From positions 186,001-250,000 of the forward strand of contig CAWAVG010000002.1 of the NCBI GenBank assembly GCA_963785425.1: a DNA stretch of 64,000 nt, read 5' to 3'. Below are positions 42,079-51,384 of this stretch, piece after piece. Made by a program: the position numbers and the translations under genes. Positions within the stretch are counted from its first letter, which is position 1, and each line of letters opens with the position of its first letter. Source of the DNA: RYN-133 sp963785425. GTDB taxonomy: Bacteria; Actinomycetota; Actinomycetes; Mycobacteriales; Jatrophihabitantaceae. A model generated the notes under the pieces. The model saw nothing but the letters and a program-made list of their open reading frames with translations, did not search any database and was not told the origin of the DNA.

Positions 42079-43239
42079 ATGGCAGTTGGTTGGGACGACG
42101 TCGCCGAGGTCGTCGACTGGACGGGCCTCGCGCCGCTCGACGCGGACGTGTCGGCCGACGCGTGCGTGATCGGGCTGGGCGGGTCCGGTCTGGCAGCGGT
42201 CGACGCCTTCGCCGAGCGCGGACTGTCGGTCGTGGCCGTCGACGCGGGCCGCGTCGCCGCCGGTGCCGCCGGACGCAACGGCGGGCTCCTGGTCGGGGGC
42301 GCCGACGACAGCCTGCACGTGGCGATCGCTGCCTGGGGTGAGGACGACGCGCTGTGGCTCTACCAGAGCACCATGGCCGAACTCGATCGGCTGGAGCACC
42401 AGCTCCCCGATGTCGTGCGCCGGGTCGGCTCGATCCGCCTTGCCGGTCTGCCCGGCGAACCTCAGACCGCCGCGGAAGCCGTCGACCGCGCGGCCGAGAT
42501 CAGTGACTGCGACCGTCACGAAGCCGCGTTGCGCGCTCACGGCATCGGGGTCGAACGCTACGAGGGCCCGCTCGGCACAGGCCTCTTCCTGCCGGACGGC
42601 GCGGCGATGAACCCCGCACGCCGGGCCATCGGACTCGCCTCGCAGTTACGCGACCGGGCCGCACTGCACGAGCACACCCGGGTCACCGCGATCGAACGCG
42701 GCAAGGTGAGCACCGAGCGTGGCACCATCAGCGCCGCGATGATCCTGGTCGCCGTCGACGGCCGCCTCGACCTCGTCGTGCCGGCGCTGGCCGACCGGGT
42801 TCGCACCGCACGCCTGCAGATGGTCACGACCGAACCGGTACCCCCGGGTCGCCTGCCCTGTCCTGTGTTCGGACGGTGGGGTTACGACTACGCCCAGCAG
42901 GACGCTGCCGGGCGGGTGTTCTGCGGCGGCGGCCGCGACCTGTTCGTCGACGACGAGTGGACCCACGACGCCGAACCGTCGGCGCAGGTACAGGGTTACC
43001 TTGCCGATCTCGCCGGCCGTATGGCGGGGGAGGACGTCGCGATCACGCATCGCTGGGCCGCGTCCGTCGGGTTCACGGTGGACACCGACGGCCGTGCGCT
43101 GTGCGCGCAGGTGGATGACGGCGTGATGGCGATCGGTGGCTACAACGGCAGCGGCAACCTGGTCGGCCCTGTTGCCGCGCGCGCCGCGGTCGCTCACGTT
43201 CTCGACGGGGAAGCGCTGCCTTCCTGCTTCGCTCAGTAG
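42079..43239 (+). CDS. FAD-dependent oxidoreductase (DAO family)
   Basis: 386 residues. Rossmann dinucleotide motif VIGLGGSGLAAVDAFAERG near residue 30, then AGRNGGLLVGG. The C-terminal ITHRWAASVGFT and AIGGYNGSGNLVGP complete the FAD site. Related to amine, glycine or gamma-glutamylputrescine oxidases; the substrate is unknown. It has no space after glgC but is followed by an amino-acid ABC transporter 37 bases later, so oxidation of an imported amine or amino acid is a reasonable inference. Confidence 0.85.
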   Translation: MAVGWDDVAEVVDWTGLAPLDADVSADACVIGLGGSGLAAVDAFAERGLSVVAVDAGRVAAGAAGRNGGLLVGGADDSLHVAIAAWGEDDALWLYQSTMAELDRLEHQLPDVVRRVGSIRLAGLPGEPQTAAEAVDRAAEISDCDRHEAALRAHGIGVERYEGPLGTGLFLPDGAAMNPARRAIGLASQLRDRAALHEHTRVTAIERGKVSTERGTISAAMILVAVDGRLDLVVPALADRVRTARLQMVTTEPVPPGRLPCPVFGRWGYDYAQQDAAGRVFCGGGRDLFVDDEWTHDAEPSAQVQGYLADLAGRMAGEDVAITHRWAASVGFTVDTDGRALCAQVDDGVMAIGGYNGSGNLVGPVAARAAVAHVLDGEALPSCFAQ

Positions 43240-43276
43240 ACTTCCGCTGCGCATTCAACTGTCGTCGGGGGAAGCC

Positions 43277-44170
43277 ATGTCATCACGTGTTCTCGTTGCC
43301 GGTCTGCTCGGCGTCGCTCTGATCGCGTCAGGATGCTCCGCCAAGAGCACGCCGTCCACGACCCAGGCGAACACCGCCGGTGCCGCGCCGAGCGACAGCA
43401 ACAGTAAAAGTGCGGCACCGACCTGCACCCCGGCGACCCTGCAGACCCACAGCAGCGGCACGCTCACGGTGGGCACCGACTCACCGGCGTACGGCCCGTG
43501 GTTCGTCGACGACAAGCCGAGCAACGGCAAGGGCTTCGAGTCTGCAGTGGCCTTCGCTGTCGGCAAGCAGCTCGGCTACTCGCAGAGCCAGGTGAAGTGG
43601 GTCGTCGCGCCGTTCAACAGCGTGGTCGCGGGAGCGCCGGGCAAGTACGACTTCGACATCAACGAGGTGTCGATAACCGCCAAGCGGGCCCAGGTCGTCG
43701 ACTTCTCGAGCGGCTACTACGACGTGGCGCAGGTCGTTGTAGTACCGAAGAGCAGCAAGTACGCGAACGTCACCACCATCTCCGGGCTCAAGGGCGCGAA
43801 GCTGGCGGCGCAGCAGGGCACAACGAGCCTCGACGCGATCACGAACGTCATCAAGCCGGGCACCAGCCCGGGCGAGTTCCCGACCAACGACCTCGCCGTG
43901 CAGGCGCTCAAGAACGGGCAGGTCGACGGGCTCGTGGTCGACCTGCCGACGGCGTTCTACGTGACAGGAGTGCAGGACACCGACGCGAAGGTGCTCGGCA
44001 AGCTGCCCGTAGCCGGTGCCCCGGAGCAGTTCGGCCTCGTGCTGCCGCACGGCAGCCCGCTCACGTCGTGCGTGTCCAAGGCGGTCGACAGCCTGAAGGC
44101 GAAGGGCACGCTGAAGAAGCTGCAGGACAAATGGCTGCCGCGGGCCGACAGCGCGCCGGTGTTGAAGTAG
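43277..44170 (+). CDS. Amino-acid ABC transporter substrate-binding lipoprotein
   Basis: 297 residues. Signal peptide with lipobox LIASGC (Cys20), then a Ser/Thr/Asn-rich linker and a family 3 periplasmic binding fold: LTVGTDSPAYGPWFVDD, FDINEVSITAKRAQVVDFS, and ALKNGQVDGLVVDLPTAFY. The two-lobed domain normally binds polar amino acids. ATG at 43277 follows GGGGGAA. It is first of a three-gene importer operon with permease 10 bases on. The ligand cannot be read from sequence. Confidence 0.9.
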   Translation: MSSRVLVAGLLGVALIASGCSAKSTPSTTQANTAGAAPSDSNSKSAAPTCTPATLQTHSSGTLTVGTDSPAYGPWFVDDKPSNGKGFESAVAFAVGKQLGYSQSQVKWVVAPFNSVVAGAPGKYDFDINEVSITAKRAQVVDFSSGYYDVAQVVVVPKSSKYANVTTISGLKGAKLAAQQGTTSLDAITNVIKPGTSPGEFPTNDLAVQALKNGQVDGLVVDLPTAFYVTGVQDTDAKVLGKLPVAGAPEQFGLVLPHGSPLTSCVSKAVDSLKAKGTLKKLQDKWLPRADSAPVLK

Positions 44171-44180
44171 CGGTCCGACG

Positions 44181-45038
44181 ATGACGGCGACCGGGTGGCA
44201 GCCGTCCGAGCTGCAACGCAAGCGCGACGCCTACCGTCGGTCGCGGTCACGCCGGTCGGCGCTCATTGCGCTGGTGAGCACGGTCGTGCTGGTCACTGCA
44301 GCCGTGCTCGTCGTCGGCTCCAGCTCGGGCTGGACGAACACGAAGAACAACTTCTTCGACTTCAGCGTGGGCTGGCAGGGGTTGCCGGATCTGCTGCGCG
44401 CGCTGTGGCTCAACGTGCAGATCATGCTCATCGCCGAGGTCTTCATCCTCGTCTTCGCGGCGACGATCGCGATCGTTCGCACCCTGCGCGGGCCGGTTTG
44501 GCTGCCGGTGCGGGTGCTCGCCACGATCTATGTGGACGTGTTCCGTGGCCTGCCGCTGCTGATCGTGCTGTATCTCGTCGGATTCGGCGTTCCGGCGCTG
44601 CAACTGCAAGGTGCACCGACCAGCCCGTTCGTGCTGTGCACCATCGCGCTGATCCTCACCTACACCGCATACGTCGCCGAGGTGTTCCGGGCCGGGATCG
44701 AGTCGATCCACCCCTCACAACGTGCTGCCGCACGGTCGCTCGGTCTGAGTCACGCGCAGACGATGCGCCACGTGGTCTTCCCCCAGGCGGTGCGCCGGGT
44801 GCTGCCGCCGTTGCTGAACGACTTCGTCAGCCTGCAGAAGGACACCTCGCTGGTCTCGGTGCTCGGAGTGATCGAGGTGGTGCTCACCGCGGAGAACCAG
44901 AAGTCGCAGGACTTCAAGTTCGTGCATCTGGTGATGGCAGGGTTGATCTTTGTCGCGCTCACGGTGCCGCTGACGCGTTTCACCGACTGGATCGCGCGGC
45001 GGCAGGGCTGGGCCGGCGTCGCCGGCGGGATCATCTGA
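44181..45038 (+). CDS. Amino-acid ABC transporter permease
   Basis: 285 residues. HisM/GlnP type: a charged N-terminus with one helix (LIALVSTVVLVTAAVLVVG), then a five-helix core. RTLRGPVWLPVRVLATIYVDVFRGLPLLIVLYL is the conserved first block (shown here in parts RGPVWLPVRVLATIYVDVF and RGLPLLIVLYL), and QRAAARSLGLSHAQTMRHVVFPQA is the EAA loop. TGATG overlap with the ATPase gene shows coupling. Confidence 0.92.
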   Translation: MTATGWQPSELQRKRDAYRRSRSRRSALIALVSTVVLVTAAVLVVGSSSGWTNTKNNFFDFSVGWQGLPDLLRALWLNVQIMLIAEVFILVFAATIAIVRTLRGPVWLPVRVLATIYVDVFRGLPLLIVLYLVGFGVPALQLQGAPTSPFVLCTIALILTYTAYVAEVFRAGIESIHPSQRAAARSLGLSHAQTMRHVVFPQAVRRVLPPLLNDFVSLQKDTSLVSVLGVIEVVLTAENQKSQDFKFVHLVMAGLIFVALTVPLTRFTDWIARRQGWAGVAGGII

Positions 45039-45775
45039 TGTTGCAGATCACCGGCCTGCGCAAGGTGTACGGCAAGAGCGTCGTGCTCGACAATCTCGAT
45101 CTGAGCGCCGAGGAGCACACCTGCACCGCGCTGATCGGTGCGTCCGGCTCGGGCAAGTCGACGTTGCTGCGTTGCATCAACCTGCTCGAGGTCGTCGAGG
45201 ACGGTGTGATCGAACTCGACGGCCGCGACATCACCGACCCGCGTGTCGACGCGAACGCGGTGCGCACCCAGGTGGGCATCGTGTTCCAGGCCTACAACCT
45301 GTTCCCTCACCTCCGCGTGATCGACAACGTCACGCTCGGCCCGCGCCGCGTCCACAAGATGAAGCGTGCGCAGGCCGAGGACGAGGCGATGGCCATGCTG
45401 AAGCGGGTCGGGCTGGCCGACAAGGCGAACGCCCGCCCCGACGAGCTGTCGGGCGGGCAGCAGCAACGGGTCGCGATCGCGCGGGCGCTGGTCGCCAAGC
45501 CGCGGCTGATGCTGTTCGACGAGGTCACGAGCGCGCTCGACCCCGAGCTGGTCGGCGAGGTGCTCAGCCTGATCCGCGAGCTCAAGAGCGAGGGCATGAC
45601 GATGCTGGTGGCCACGCACGAGATGGCGTTCGCGCGTGAGGTCGCCGACCAGGTCTGTTTCCTCGACGGCGGACGGGTGCTCGAGCAGGGTGTGCCGGCA
45701 GAGGTGTTCGGCGCGCCTCGGGAACCGCGCACCCGGCAGTTCCTCAGCCGGATCATCGAGGCGGGACGGCTCTGA
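45038..45775 (+). CDS. Amino-acid ABC transporter ATP-binding protein
   Basis: 245 residues, GlnQ/HisP type. Walker A GASGSGKST at residue 36, Q-loop VFQAYNLFPHL, signature LSGGQQQRVAIARAL, Walker B MLFDEVTSALDPE and switch His in VATHEMAFA. The ATG at 45038 shares bases with the permease stop. It ends the three-gene importer; the next oxidoreductase starts 17 bases further and may be cotranscribed. Confidence 0.94.
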   Translation: MLQITGLRKVYGKSVVLDNLDLSAEEHTCTALIGASGSGKSTLLRCINLLEVVEDGVIELDGRDITDPRVDANAVRTQVGIVFQAYNLFPHLRVIDNVTLGPRRVHKMKRAQAEDEAMAMLKRVGLADKANARPDELSGGQQQRVAIARALVAKPRLMLFDEVTSALDPELVGEVLSLIRELKSEGMTMLVATHEMAFAREVADQVCFLDGGRVLEQGVPAEVFGAPREPRTRQFLSRIIEAGRL

Positions 45776-45791
45776 TCGGGCGTACGGGACA

Positions 45792-48593
45792 ATGGATCGT
45801 GTGAGCGACGAACTGGTGGTTGCCCTGCGCGCTGCGGGGGTCACCGACGTCGACACGTCCTCGCGCCGCCGTGCTGAGTACTCGTCCGACGCGAGCAATT
45901 ACCGGGTCGTCCCACGCACTGTCGTCTTCCCGCGTCATGCCGACGAGGTCGCTGCGGCCCTGGCCGTTGCCCACCAGCACGGTGTTGCGCTGACCAGTCG
46001 TGGCGCGGGAACGTCGACGGCCGGCAACTCGATCGGGCCGGGCATCGTCCTCGACTTCTCGCGGCATCTGAATCGTGTGTTGTCGATCGACCCCGAAGCA
46101 CGCACGGCCAGTGTCGAGCCGGGCGCGATCCTCGACGACATCACCGCCGCCGCGAGCGTGCACGCGCTGCGGTTCGGGCCCGACCCGTCGACACATGCGC
46201 GCGCGACGATCGGCGGGGCGATCGGTAACAACGCGTGCGGGTCGCGTGCCCTGCGCTACGGCCGCACCGCCGACAACGTCGTCGAGCTCGACGTGCTGAC
46301 GGCCGGAGGCACGCAGTTGAGCGCGCGCGCGTTCGGCCGGGACGGGCTGGGCACCGCGGGACCGCTCGGCGCCGAGCTGCAGCGCATCGTCGATCGCGAG
46401 CGGGCCCTGATCCGCACCGAGTTCGGCCGGTTCCGGCGGCAGGTGTCCGGGTACTCGCTCGAGCACCTGCTCCCGGAGAACGGCGCCGACCTGGCGAAGT
46501 TCCTCGTCGGCACCGAGGGCACGCTCGCCGTGCTCACCCGGGCGACCGTCGCGTTGGTCGAGTCGCCGCCCTCGGTCGCCCTTGCCGTCCTGGGCTACCC
46601 GGACATGCCGGCGGCCGCCGAGGCCGTGCCCGCCCTGCTGCAGCACGCACCCGTCGCGCTCGAGGGCATGGACGCCCGGCTCGTCGCGGTCGTGCGGAAC
46701 CGCCGTGGGGCCGCGGCGGTGCCGGAGCTGCCGCGCGGCGACGGTTGGTTGTTCGTCGAGACGTCGGGCCCGACGCCCGAGGATGCCGTGCGCGCGGCGG
46801 AGAAGCTGATCGCCGATTCCGGGTGCCTCGACTCGGCCGTCGTCACCGGTGCTGCGGCCCGCGCGCTGTGGCGCATCCGCGAGGACGGCGCGGGACTCGG
46901 CGGCCGCACGCCGGGCGGAGCCCCCGCATGGCCGGGATGGGAGGACGCCGCCGTCCCGCCGGACCAGTTACCCGCGTACCTGCGCGAATTCGGCGCCCTG
47001 ATGCGCGAGCACCGCCTCGACGGACTGATCTACGGGCACTTCGGCGACGGGTGCGTGCACGTCCGCATCGACTTCCCGCTGCGTGACGGTGCGCGCGCAT
47101 TCAGTCGCTTCGTCGTCGCGTCCGCTGCGCTCGTGGGCCGTCACCACGGCTCGTTGTCGGGCGAGCACGGTGACGGGCGGGCGCGGAGCGCGCTGCTGCC
47201 GTACATGTACTCACCACGGGCGATCGAGACCTTCGGCCACGTCAAGCACGTCTTCGATCCGGCGAACCTGCTGAACCCGGGGGTGCTCGTCGATCCGAAC
47301 CTCGTCGAGGCGGATCTGCGCGTGCCGGCAGCGCGTCCGCTCACGCACGTGGCGTTCGCGTACCCGCACGACGGGCACGACCTTTCCACCGCGGTGCACC
47401 GGTGTGTAGGCGTCGGTAAGTGCCGCGCAGACACGACGGCGTCCGGCGGGGTGATGTGCCCGTCGTTCCTCGCGACCCGCGACGAGAAGGACTCGACGCG
47501 GGGGCGGGCGCGCGTGCTGCAGGAGCTTGCGAACGGCTCACTGGTGAAGGGCTTCCGTGACAAGGCTGTGCACGAGGCGCTCGACCTGTGCCTGTCGTGC
47601 AAGGGCTGCTCGTCCGACTGTCCCGCCGGCGTCGACATGGCGACCTACAAGGCCGAGGTGCTGCACAAGCGCTACAAGCGCCGGCTGCGTCCGCCGTCCC
47701 ACTACAGCCTCGGCTGGCTGCCGCGCATCGCACGACTGGCTTCGCGGATGCCTCGTTTCACGAACGCGACGCTGCGGCGTCCGGCCGTTGCCGGCCTGGC
47801 GAAACGGCTCGGCGGCATCGACGCGCGGCGCGAGCTGCCCACGTTCGCGAGGCGGACGTTCCGCTCGCAGTTCACGCCGTCGCAGTCCGGCACTCCTGTG
47901 CTGTTGTGGGTCGACACGTTCACCGATCATTTCTGTCCGGAGGTGGGGCTCGCGGCGGTACGCGTGCTGGAAAACGCCGGCTACGCCGTACGCATCACCG
48001 AGAAGCCGGTGTGCTGCGGGTTGACGTGGATCTCGACCGGTCAGCTGGACGGCGCGCGTAAACGGCTGCGCGACACCATCGACGTCCTCGAACCCGCGCT
48101 GGCGCAAGGCATTCCGATCGTCGGGCTCGAACCGTCGTGCACCGCTGTGCTGCGCGGTGACCTGCCCGAGTTGCTGGCCGACGACCGCCGTTCCGAGCAG
48201 GTCTCGCGGGCCACTCGCACGCTCGCGGAGTTGCTGCGCGATACGCCCGGCTGGGAGCCGCCCGACCTCGCCTCCGTCCGCGCTGTGGCCCAGCCGCACT
48301 GCCATCACCACGCCGTCATGGGATGGGAGGCCGACGAGGCGTTGTTGCGCTCGGCCGGTGCGCAGGTGTCGGCAGTGGGCGGTTGCTGCGGGCTGGCGGG
48401 CAACTTCGGTGTGGAGCGTGGGCACTACGAAGTGTCGGTGGCGGTGGCCGAAACGGCGCTGTTGCCGGCCGTGCGCAACGCCCCGCACGATGCGGTCGTG
48501 CTCGCCGACGGATTCTCGTGCCGTACCCAGGTCGAACAACTGGCGCGTGCGCAGTCAGTGCATCTCGCGCAATTGATCGCGGAGGCTCTATGA
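45792..48593 (+). CDS. FAD-binding and Fe-S-binding oxidoreductase, D-lactate/glycolate dehydrogenase type
   Basis: 933 residues fusing a GlcD-like FAD-binding domain (residues about 35-480, with TSRGAGTSTAGNSIGPGIVLD and EHGDGRARS) to a GlcF-like Fe-S domain. Fe-S sites: CVGVGKCRADTTASGGVMCP and CLSCKGCSSDCPAGVDM. Two CCG domains follow: VCCGLTWISTGQLDGARKR and GGCCGLAGNFGVERGHYEVS. Such single-chain proteins oxidise D-2-hydroxyacids to the quinone pool. ATG at 45792 or GTG at 45801. The stop overlaps dapC by 4 bases, an unusual partner. Confidence 0.9.
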   Translation: MDRVSDELVVALRAAGVTDVDTSSRRRAEYSSDASNYRVVPRTVVFPRHADEVAAALAVAHQHGVALTSRGAGTSTAGNSIGPGIVLDFSRHLNRVLSIDPEARTASVEPGAILDDITAAASVHALRFGPDPSTHARATIGGAIGNNACGSRALRYGRTADNVVELDVLTAGGTQLSARAFGRDGLGTAGPLGAELQRIVDRERALIRTEFGRFRRQVSGYSLEHLLPENGADLAKFLVGTEGTLAVLTRATVALVESPPSVALAVLGYPDMPAAAEAVPALLQHAPVALEGMDARLVAVVRNRRGAAAVPELPRGDGWLFVETSGPTPEDAVRAAEKLIADSGCLDSAVVTGAAARALWRIREDGAGLGGRTPGGAPAWPGWEDAAVPPDQLPAYLREFGALMREHRLDGLIYGHFGDGCVHVRIDFPLRDGARAFSRFVVASAALVGRHHGSLSGEHGDGRARSALLPYMYSPRAIETFGHVKHVFDPANLLNPGVLVDPNLVEADLRVPAARPLTHVAFAYPHDGHDLSTAVHRCVGVGKCRADTTASGGVMCPSFLATRDEKDSTRGRARVLQELANGSLVKGFRDKAVHEALDLCLSCKGCSSDCPAGVDMATYKAEVLHKRYKRRLRPPSHYSLGWLPRIARLASRMPRFTNATLRRPAVAGLAKRLGGIDARRELPTFARRTFRSQFTPSQSGTPVLLWVDTFTDHFCPEVGLAAVRVLENAGYAVRITEKPVCCGLTWISTGQLDGARKRLRDTIDVLEPALAQGIPIVGLEPSCTAVLRGDLPELLADDRRSEQVSRATRTLAELLRDTPGWEPPDLASVRAVAQPHCHHHAVMGWEADEALLRSAGAQVSAVGGCCGLAGNFGVERGHYEVSVAVAETALLPAVRNAPHDAVVLADGFSCRTQVEQLARAQSVHLAQLIAEAL

Positions 48594-49693
48594 GTTCAGC
48601 GAAGTCGGCCGGATTCGTCCCGCCGCCGTATCCCTACGACCGGCTCGACGAGATCAGCGAGCTCGCCAACAGACACGACGGGGGAGCGGTCGATCTGTCG
48701 ATCGGTACACCGTGCGACCCGCCGCCGGCCGCGGTGCTCGAAGCCCTGTCGACCGGCGACACCGCGCGGGGCTATCCGCCGTCGATCGGTACGGCGGGCT
48801 ATCGCGGTGCGGTCGCTGAGTGGATCGAACGACGACTGGGAGCGAGTGTCGACCCGGCCACCGAGGTCGCCGCCGTGGTGGGTACGAAGGAGTTCGTCGC
48901 GTCGACGCCGCAGTACTTGAAGCTGCGAACTCCCGACCGCGACACTGTGCTCTACCCGGCGATCAGCTACCCGACGTACGAGATGGGTGCGACGCTCGCG
49001 GGATGCCGGGCGATTGCCTACTCACACCTGGACGAGATCGCCGACGACGACACGTCCCGCGCGCTGTGTGTCTGGGTGAACTCGCCGGCGAACCCGTCCG
49101 GCGAACTGCACGATCTCGACGCCGCCGCTCACTGGGGACGAGCGCACGACGTGCCGGTGCTCTCGGACGAGTGCTATGCGGAGTTCACGTGGGACGGCCC
49201 GGCCCGCACGATTCTGTCGTCCGGCACCCAGGGTGTGCTCGCGCTGCACAGCCTGTCGAAGCGCGACAACTTCGCGGGCGCGCGCATCGGCAGCTACGCC
49301 GGTGATGCCGAGCTGGTGCACTATCTGCGCGAGGTGCGCAAGCATGCCGGGTTGATGCCGCCCGGACCGGTGCAGGCGGCCGCAATCGTCGCGCTCGGCG
49401 ACGACGCGCACGTCGAGGTGCAGCGCGAGCGCTATCAACGCCGGCTGACGATGCTCGCCCGCATCCTCGGGCGGGTCGGCTACGAGGCGTCGTTGCCGCG
49501 GGGGGCGTTCTATCTGTGGGTACCCGCGCCGGGCGACGACGCGTGGGCGGCTGCGCGTGATCTCGCGGAGAAGGTGGGCATCGTGGTGTCGCCGGGGGAG
49601 TTCTACGGGCAGGCGTCGACCGGGTACTTCCGCATCGCTGCCGTCCAGCCGGACGAGCGGATCGCACTGGCAGCGGCACGAGCGGGACTATGA
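48590..49693 (+). CDS. dapC: N-succinyldiaminopimelate aminotransferase (actinobacterial type)
   Basis: 367 residues. Converts N-succinyl-2-amino-6-oxopimelate to N-succinyl-LL-DAP, between DapD and DapE. It matches the actinobacterial DapC type: FVPPPYPYDRLDEI, VDLSIGTPCDPPP, VVGTKEFVASTPQYLKLR, NSPANPSGELHDL, and the PLP lysine in HSLSKRDNFAGARIG. It is usually next to fdxA, but here lies 19 kb away in an ATGA-coupled chain between an Fe-S flavoprotein and a DinB protein. The transaminase at 17.9 kb is a different type. Confidence 0.9.
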   Translation: MSSAKSAGFVPPPYPYDRLDEISELANRHDGGAVDLSIGTPCDPPPAAVLEALSTGDTARGYPPSIGTAGYRGAVAEWIERRLGASVDPATEVAAVVGTKEFVASTPQYLKLRTPDRDTVLYPAISYPTYEMGATLAGCRAIAYSHLDEIADDDTSRALCVWVNSPANPSGELHDLDAAAHWGRAHDVPVLSDECYAEFTWDGPARTILSSGTQGVLALHSLSKRDNFAGARIGSYAGDAELVHYLREVRKHAGLMPPGPVQAAAIVALGDDAHVEVQRERYQRRLTMLARILGRVGYEASLPRGAFYLWVPAPGDDAWAAARDLAEKVGIVVSPGEFYGQASTGYFRIAAVQPDERIALAAARAGL

Positions 49694-50271
49694 CCTCCCA
49701 GCGCCGCGCCGACATGTTCACGGCCGACGGTCGGCCGTCCGACGACGATCCGCGGGAGAACGGGCCGCGACTCGGTGACGAACGCACGACACTCGCCGAA
49801 TCGCTTCGTAAGCAACGGCTGACGCTGCAACTCAAGTGCGCCGACCTCGACGCCGAGGCGATGGCGCGACGCGCCGTCGAACCCTCGACGATGTCGCTGC
49901 TCGGTCTGGTGCGGCATCTTGCCGAGGTCGAGCGCGGAACGTTCCGGCGGTTGATGGCGGGACAGGACGCGCCGCGGCTGTTCACGTCCGACGCCGACCG
50001 TGACGGCGACTTCAACGGCGCCCTCGCCGATCCCCAGATCGTCGCCGAGGCGTGGCAGGCCTGGCAGCGCGAGGTCGACTTCGCGGTCGAGTTCGTCGCG
50101 AGCGCGCCGAGCCTCGACATCACGGCCGACGACTCGGCCAACAGTCACGGCAGCGGCGGTGGGGCGATCTCGTTGCGGGAGGTGGTGGTCGGGATGATCG
50201 AGGAGTACGCACGTCATCTCGGGCATGTGGATCTGTTGCGGGAGCGGATCGACGGGCGGCTCGGGCAGTGA
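49690..50271 (+). CDS. DinB/DUF664 family protein
   Basis: 193 residues, a four-helix DinB-like bundle. TMSLLGLVRHLAEVERGTFRRL gives the first metal histidine and IEEYARHLGHVDLLRERIDG the typical HxxHxD end. DUF664 proteins of actinobacteria are often mycothiol-dependent S-transferases, fitting the presence of mshB. Start ATG overlaps the dapC stop (ATGA). The N-terminal 40 residues are charged and variable. Confidence 0.87.
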   Translation: MTSQRRADMFTADGRPSDDDPRENGPRLGDERTTLAESLRKQRLTLQLKCADLDAEAMARRAVEPSTMSLLGLVRHLAEVERGTFRRLMAGQDAPRLFTSDADRDGDFNGALADPQIVAEAWQAWQREVDFAVEFVASAPSLDITADDSANSHGSGGGAISLREVVVGMIEEYARHLGHVDLLRERIDGRLGQ

Positions 50272-50276
50272 GCGGG

Positions 50277-50861
50277 ATGTCGGACTTCGCGTGGCTGAAT
50301 TACGACTCCCGTCCCGGTGCCTGGATGGCGGAAGCGAGTTGCTTCACCTTCATCCGCAGTCGGTCGGCACGCTGGGCGGCGGACACCGCAGGTCTTGCTG
50401 ACGTCGAGGAAGTCGACTTGTCCGCGGTCGAGGACTATGGATCGGAGTTCACCGAATTCGGAATAGGGCTGTACGACGAGTCGGAATGGGCTGTCATCTA
50501 TCAGTGGAACGGCTTTCCCGAGCAGTTCGTCCGTGATCTCGTCGAGCGGCAGGAGGTCGACGAGGCAGTCATCGTGTTCTGGAACGTCAACAGCGTCGTC
50601 GAGTTCAGCTACTACCGCCGCGGATCGATGGTCGTGGGCTTCGAGTTCCCGGACGAGAGGTGGGGCGCCGATCCCGACGCCCTGCTGGGCCAGATGGACC
50701 GCGCCCGCGTCACGATGCAGACGTATGAGAGCACCGACGAAAGTGGGCCGGCGTACTACCGAAGCCTGTTGGCACTCGCCGCCGGCATCACAGGCGTCGT
50801 GCTCGGCCCCACCTTTCTGCAGCGTCGGTTGCTGGTCGCCATGGCCGACGCCTACGAGTGA
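50277..50861 (+). CDS. Uncharacterised actinobacterial protein, possibly DUF6461-like
   Basis: 194 residues from ATG 50277, six bases after the preceding stop; GTG at 50268 is possible. It begins FAWLNYDSRPGAWMAEASCFTFIRSRS and has many aromatic and acidic residues (YDESEWAVIYQWNGFPEQ, NVNSVVEFSYYRRGSMVVGFEFPDERWG). The early ASCFTFIR and the W/E pattern resemble DUF6461 proteins, with low certainty. No signal peptide, no catalytic motif. Similar proteins occur in large variable families in actinobacteria. Confidence 0.65.
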   Translation: MSDFAWLNYDSRPGAWMAEASCFTFIRSRSARWAADTAGLADVEEVDLSAVEDYGSEFTEFGIGLYDESEWAVIYQWNGFPEQFVRDLVERQEVDEAVIVFWNVNSVVEFSYYRRGSMVVGFEFPDERWGADPDALLGQMDRARVTMQTYESTDESGPAYYRSLLALAAGITGVVLGPTFLQRRLLVAMADAYE

Positions 50862-50972
50862 GCGGGCGGGTCGGACCCTAAGAATCTCTTTGCAGGATGA
50901 GAAATGCGGCCCGAAATTGTCGGACCTGCGTCGTAGTGTTCGATTTGTGGCGAGGAAGATCGAGCGGTTGTC

Positions 50973-51290
50973 GTGTGCCAGGACTACGCGCACCTGGTCC
51001 TCGGCGCCCTGCGCCATGTCGGCATCCCGGCGCGCTACGTCTCCGGCTACCTGCATCCCAGTGCCGAACCCGGCATCGGTGAGGAGGTCATCGCCGAGAG
51101 CCACGCCTGGGTCGAGTGGTGGCTGGGCGAGTGGGTCGGCAACGACCCGACCAACCTCGCCGAAATCGCTGAGCGCCACGTCCAGGTGGGCACCGGGCGC
51201 TATTACGTCGACGTCCCGCCGATCAAGGGCATCGTCGCGGGCACCCCGGTGACGACCGATCTCGCGGTCGAGGTGTCGATCACCCGACCG
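50973..51290 (+). pseudogene. Transglutaminase-like protein, 5'-truncated remnant
   Basis: About 105 residues match the C-terminal half of transglutaminase-core proteins: VCQDYAHLVLGALRHVGIPAR, RYVSGYLHP, ESHAWVEWWLGEWVGNDPTN and TGRYYVDVPPIKGIVAG. Catalytic Cys, His and Asp are all present. The usual N-terminal beta-sandwich (150 or more residues) is absent because only about 110 bases separate it from the previous gene. Its own stop is also missing; the frame runs through the csbD region to 51644. The upstream 80 bases (50,880-50,960) are visibly less GC-rich. Probably a deletion or recombination scar. Confidence 0.65.
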
Positions 51291-51384
51291 GCCCGACCGT
51301 TTAGTGGCGAGCTGCCGATGGGTACTGATTCGGATGTATGGCGGACAAATCGTCGCAGCCGACATGTGAGAGGACGCGATAACC

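Noticed and set aside
50935..50972. TTGTCG/TAGTGT as a promoter for the transglutaminase remnant
   Set aside because: Spacing between the hexamers is only 11 bases, too short for a vegetative promoter.
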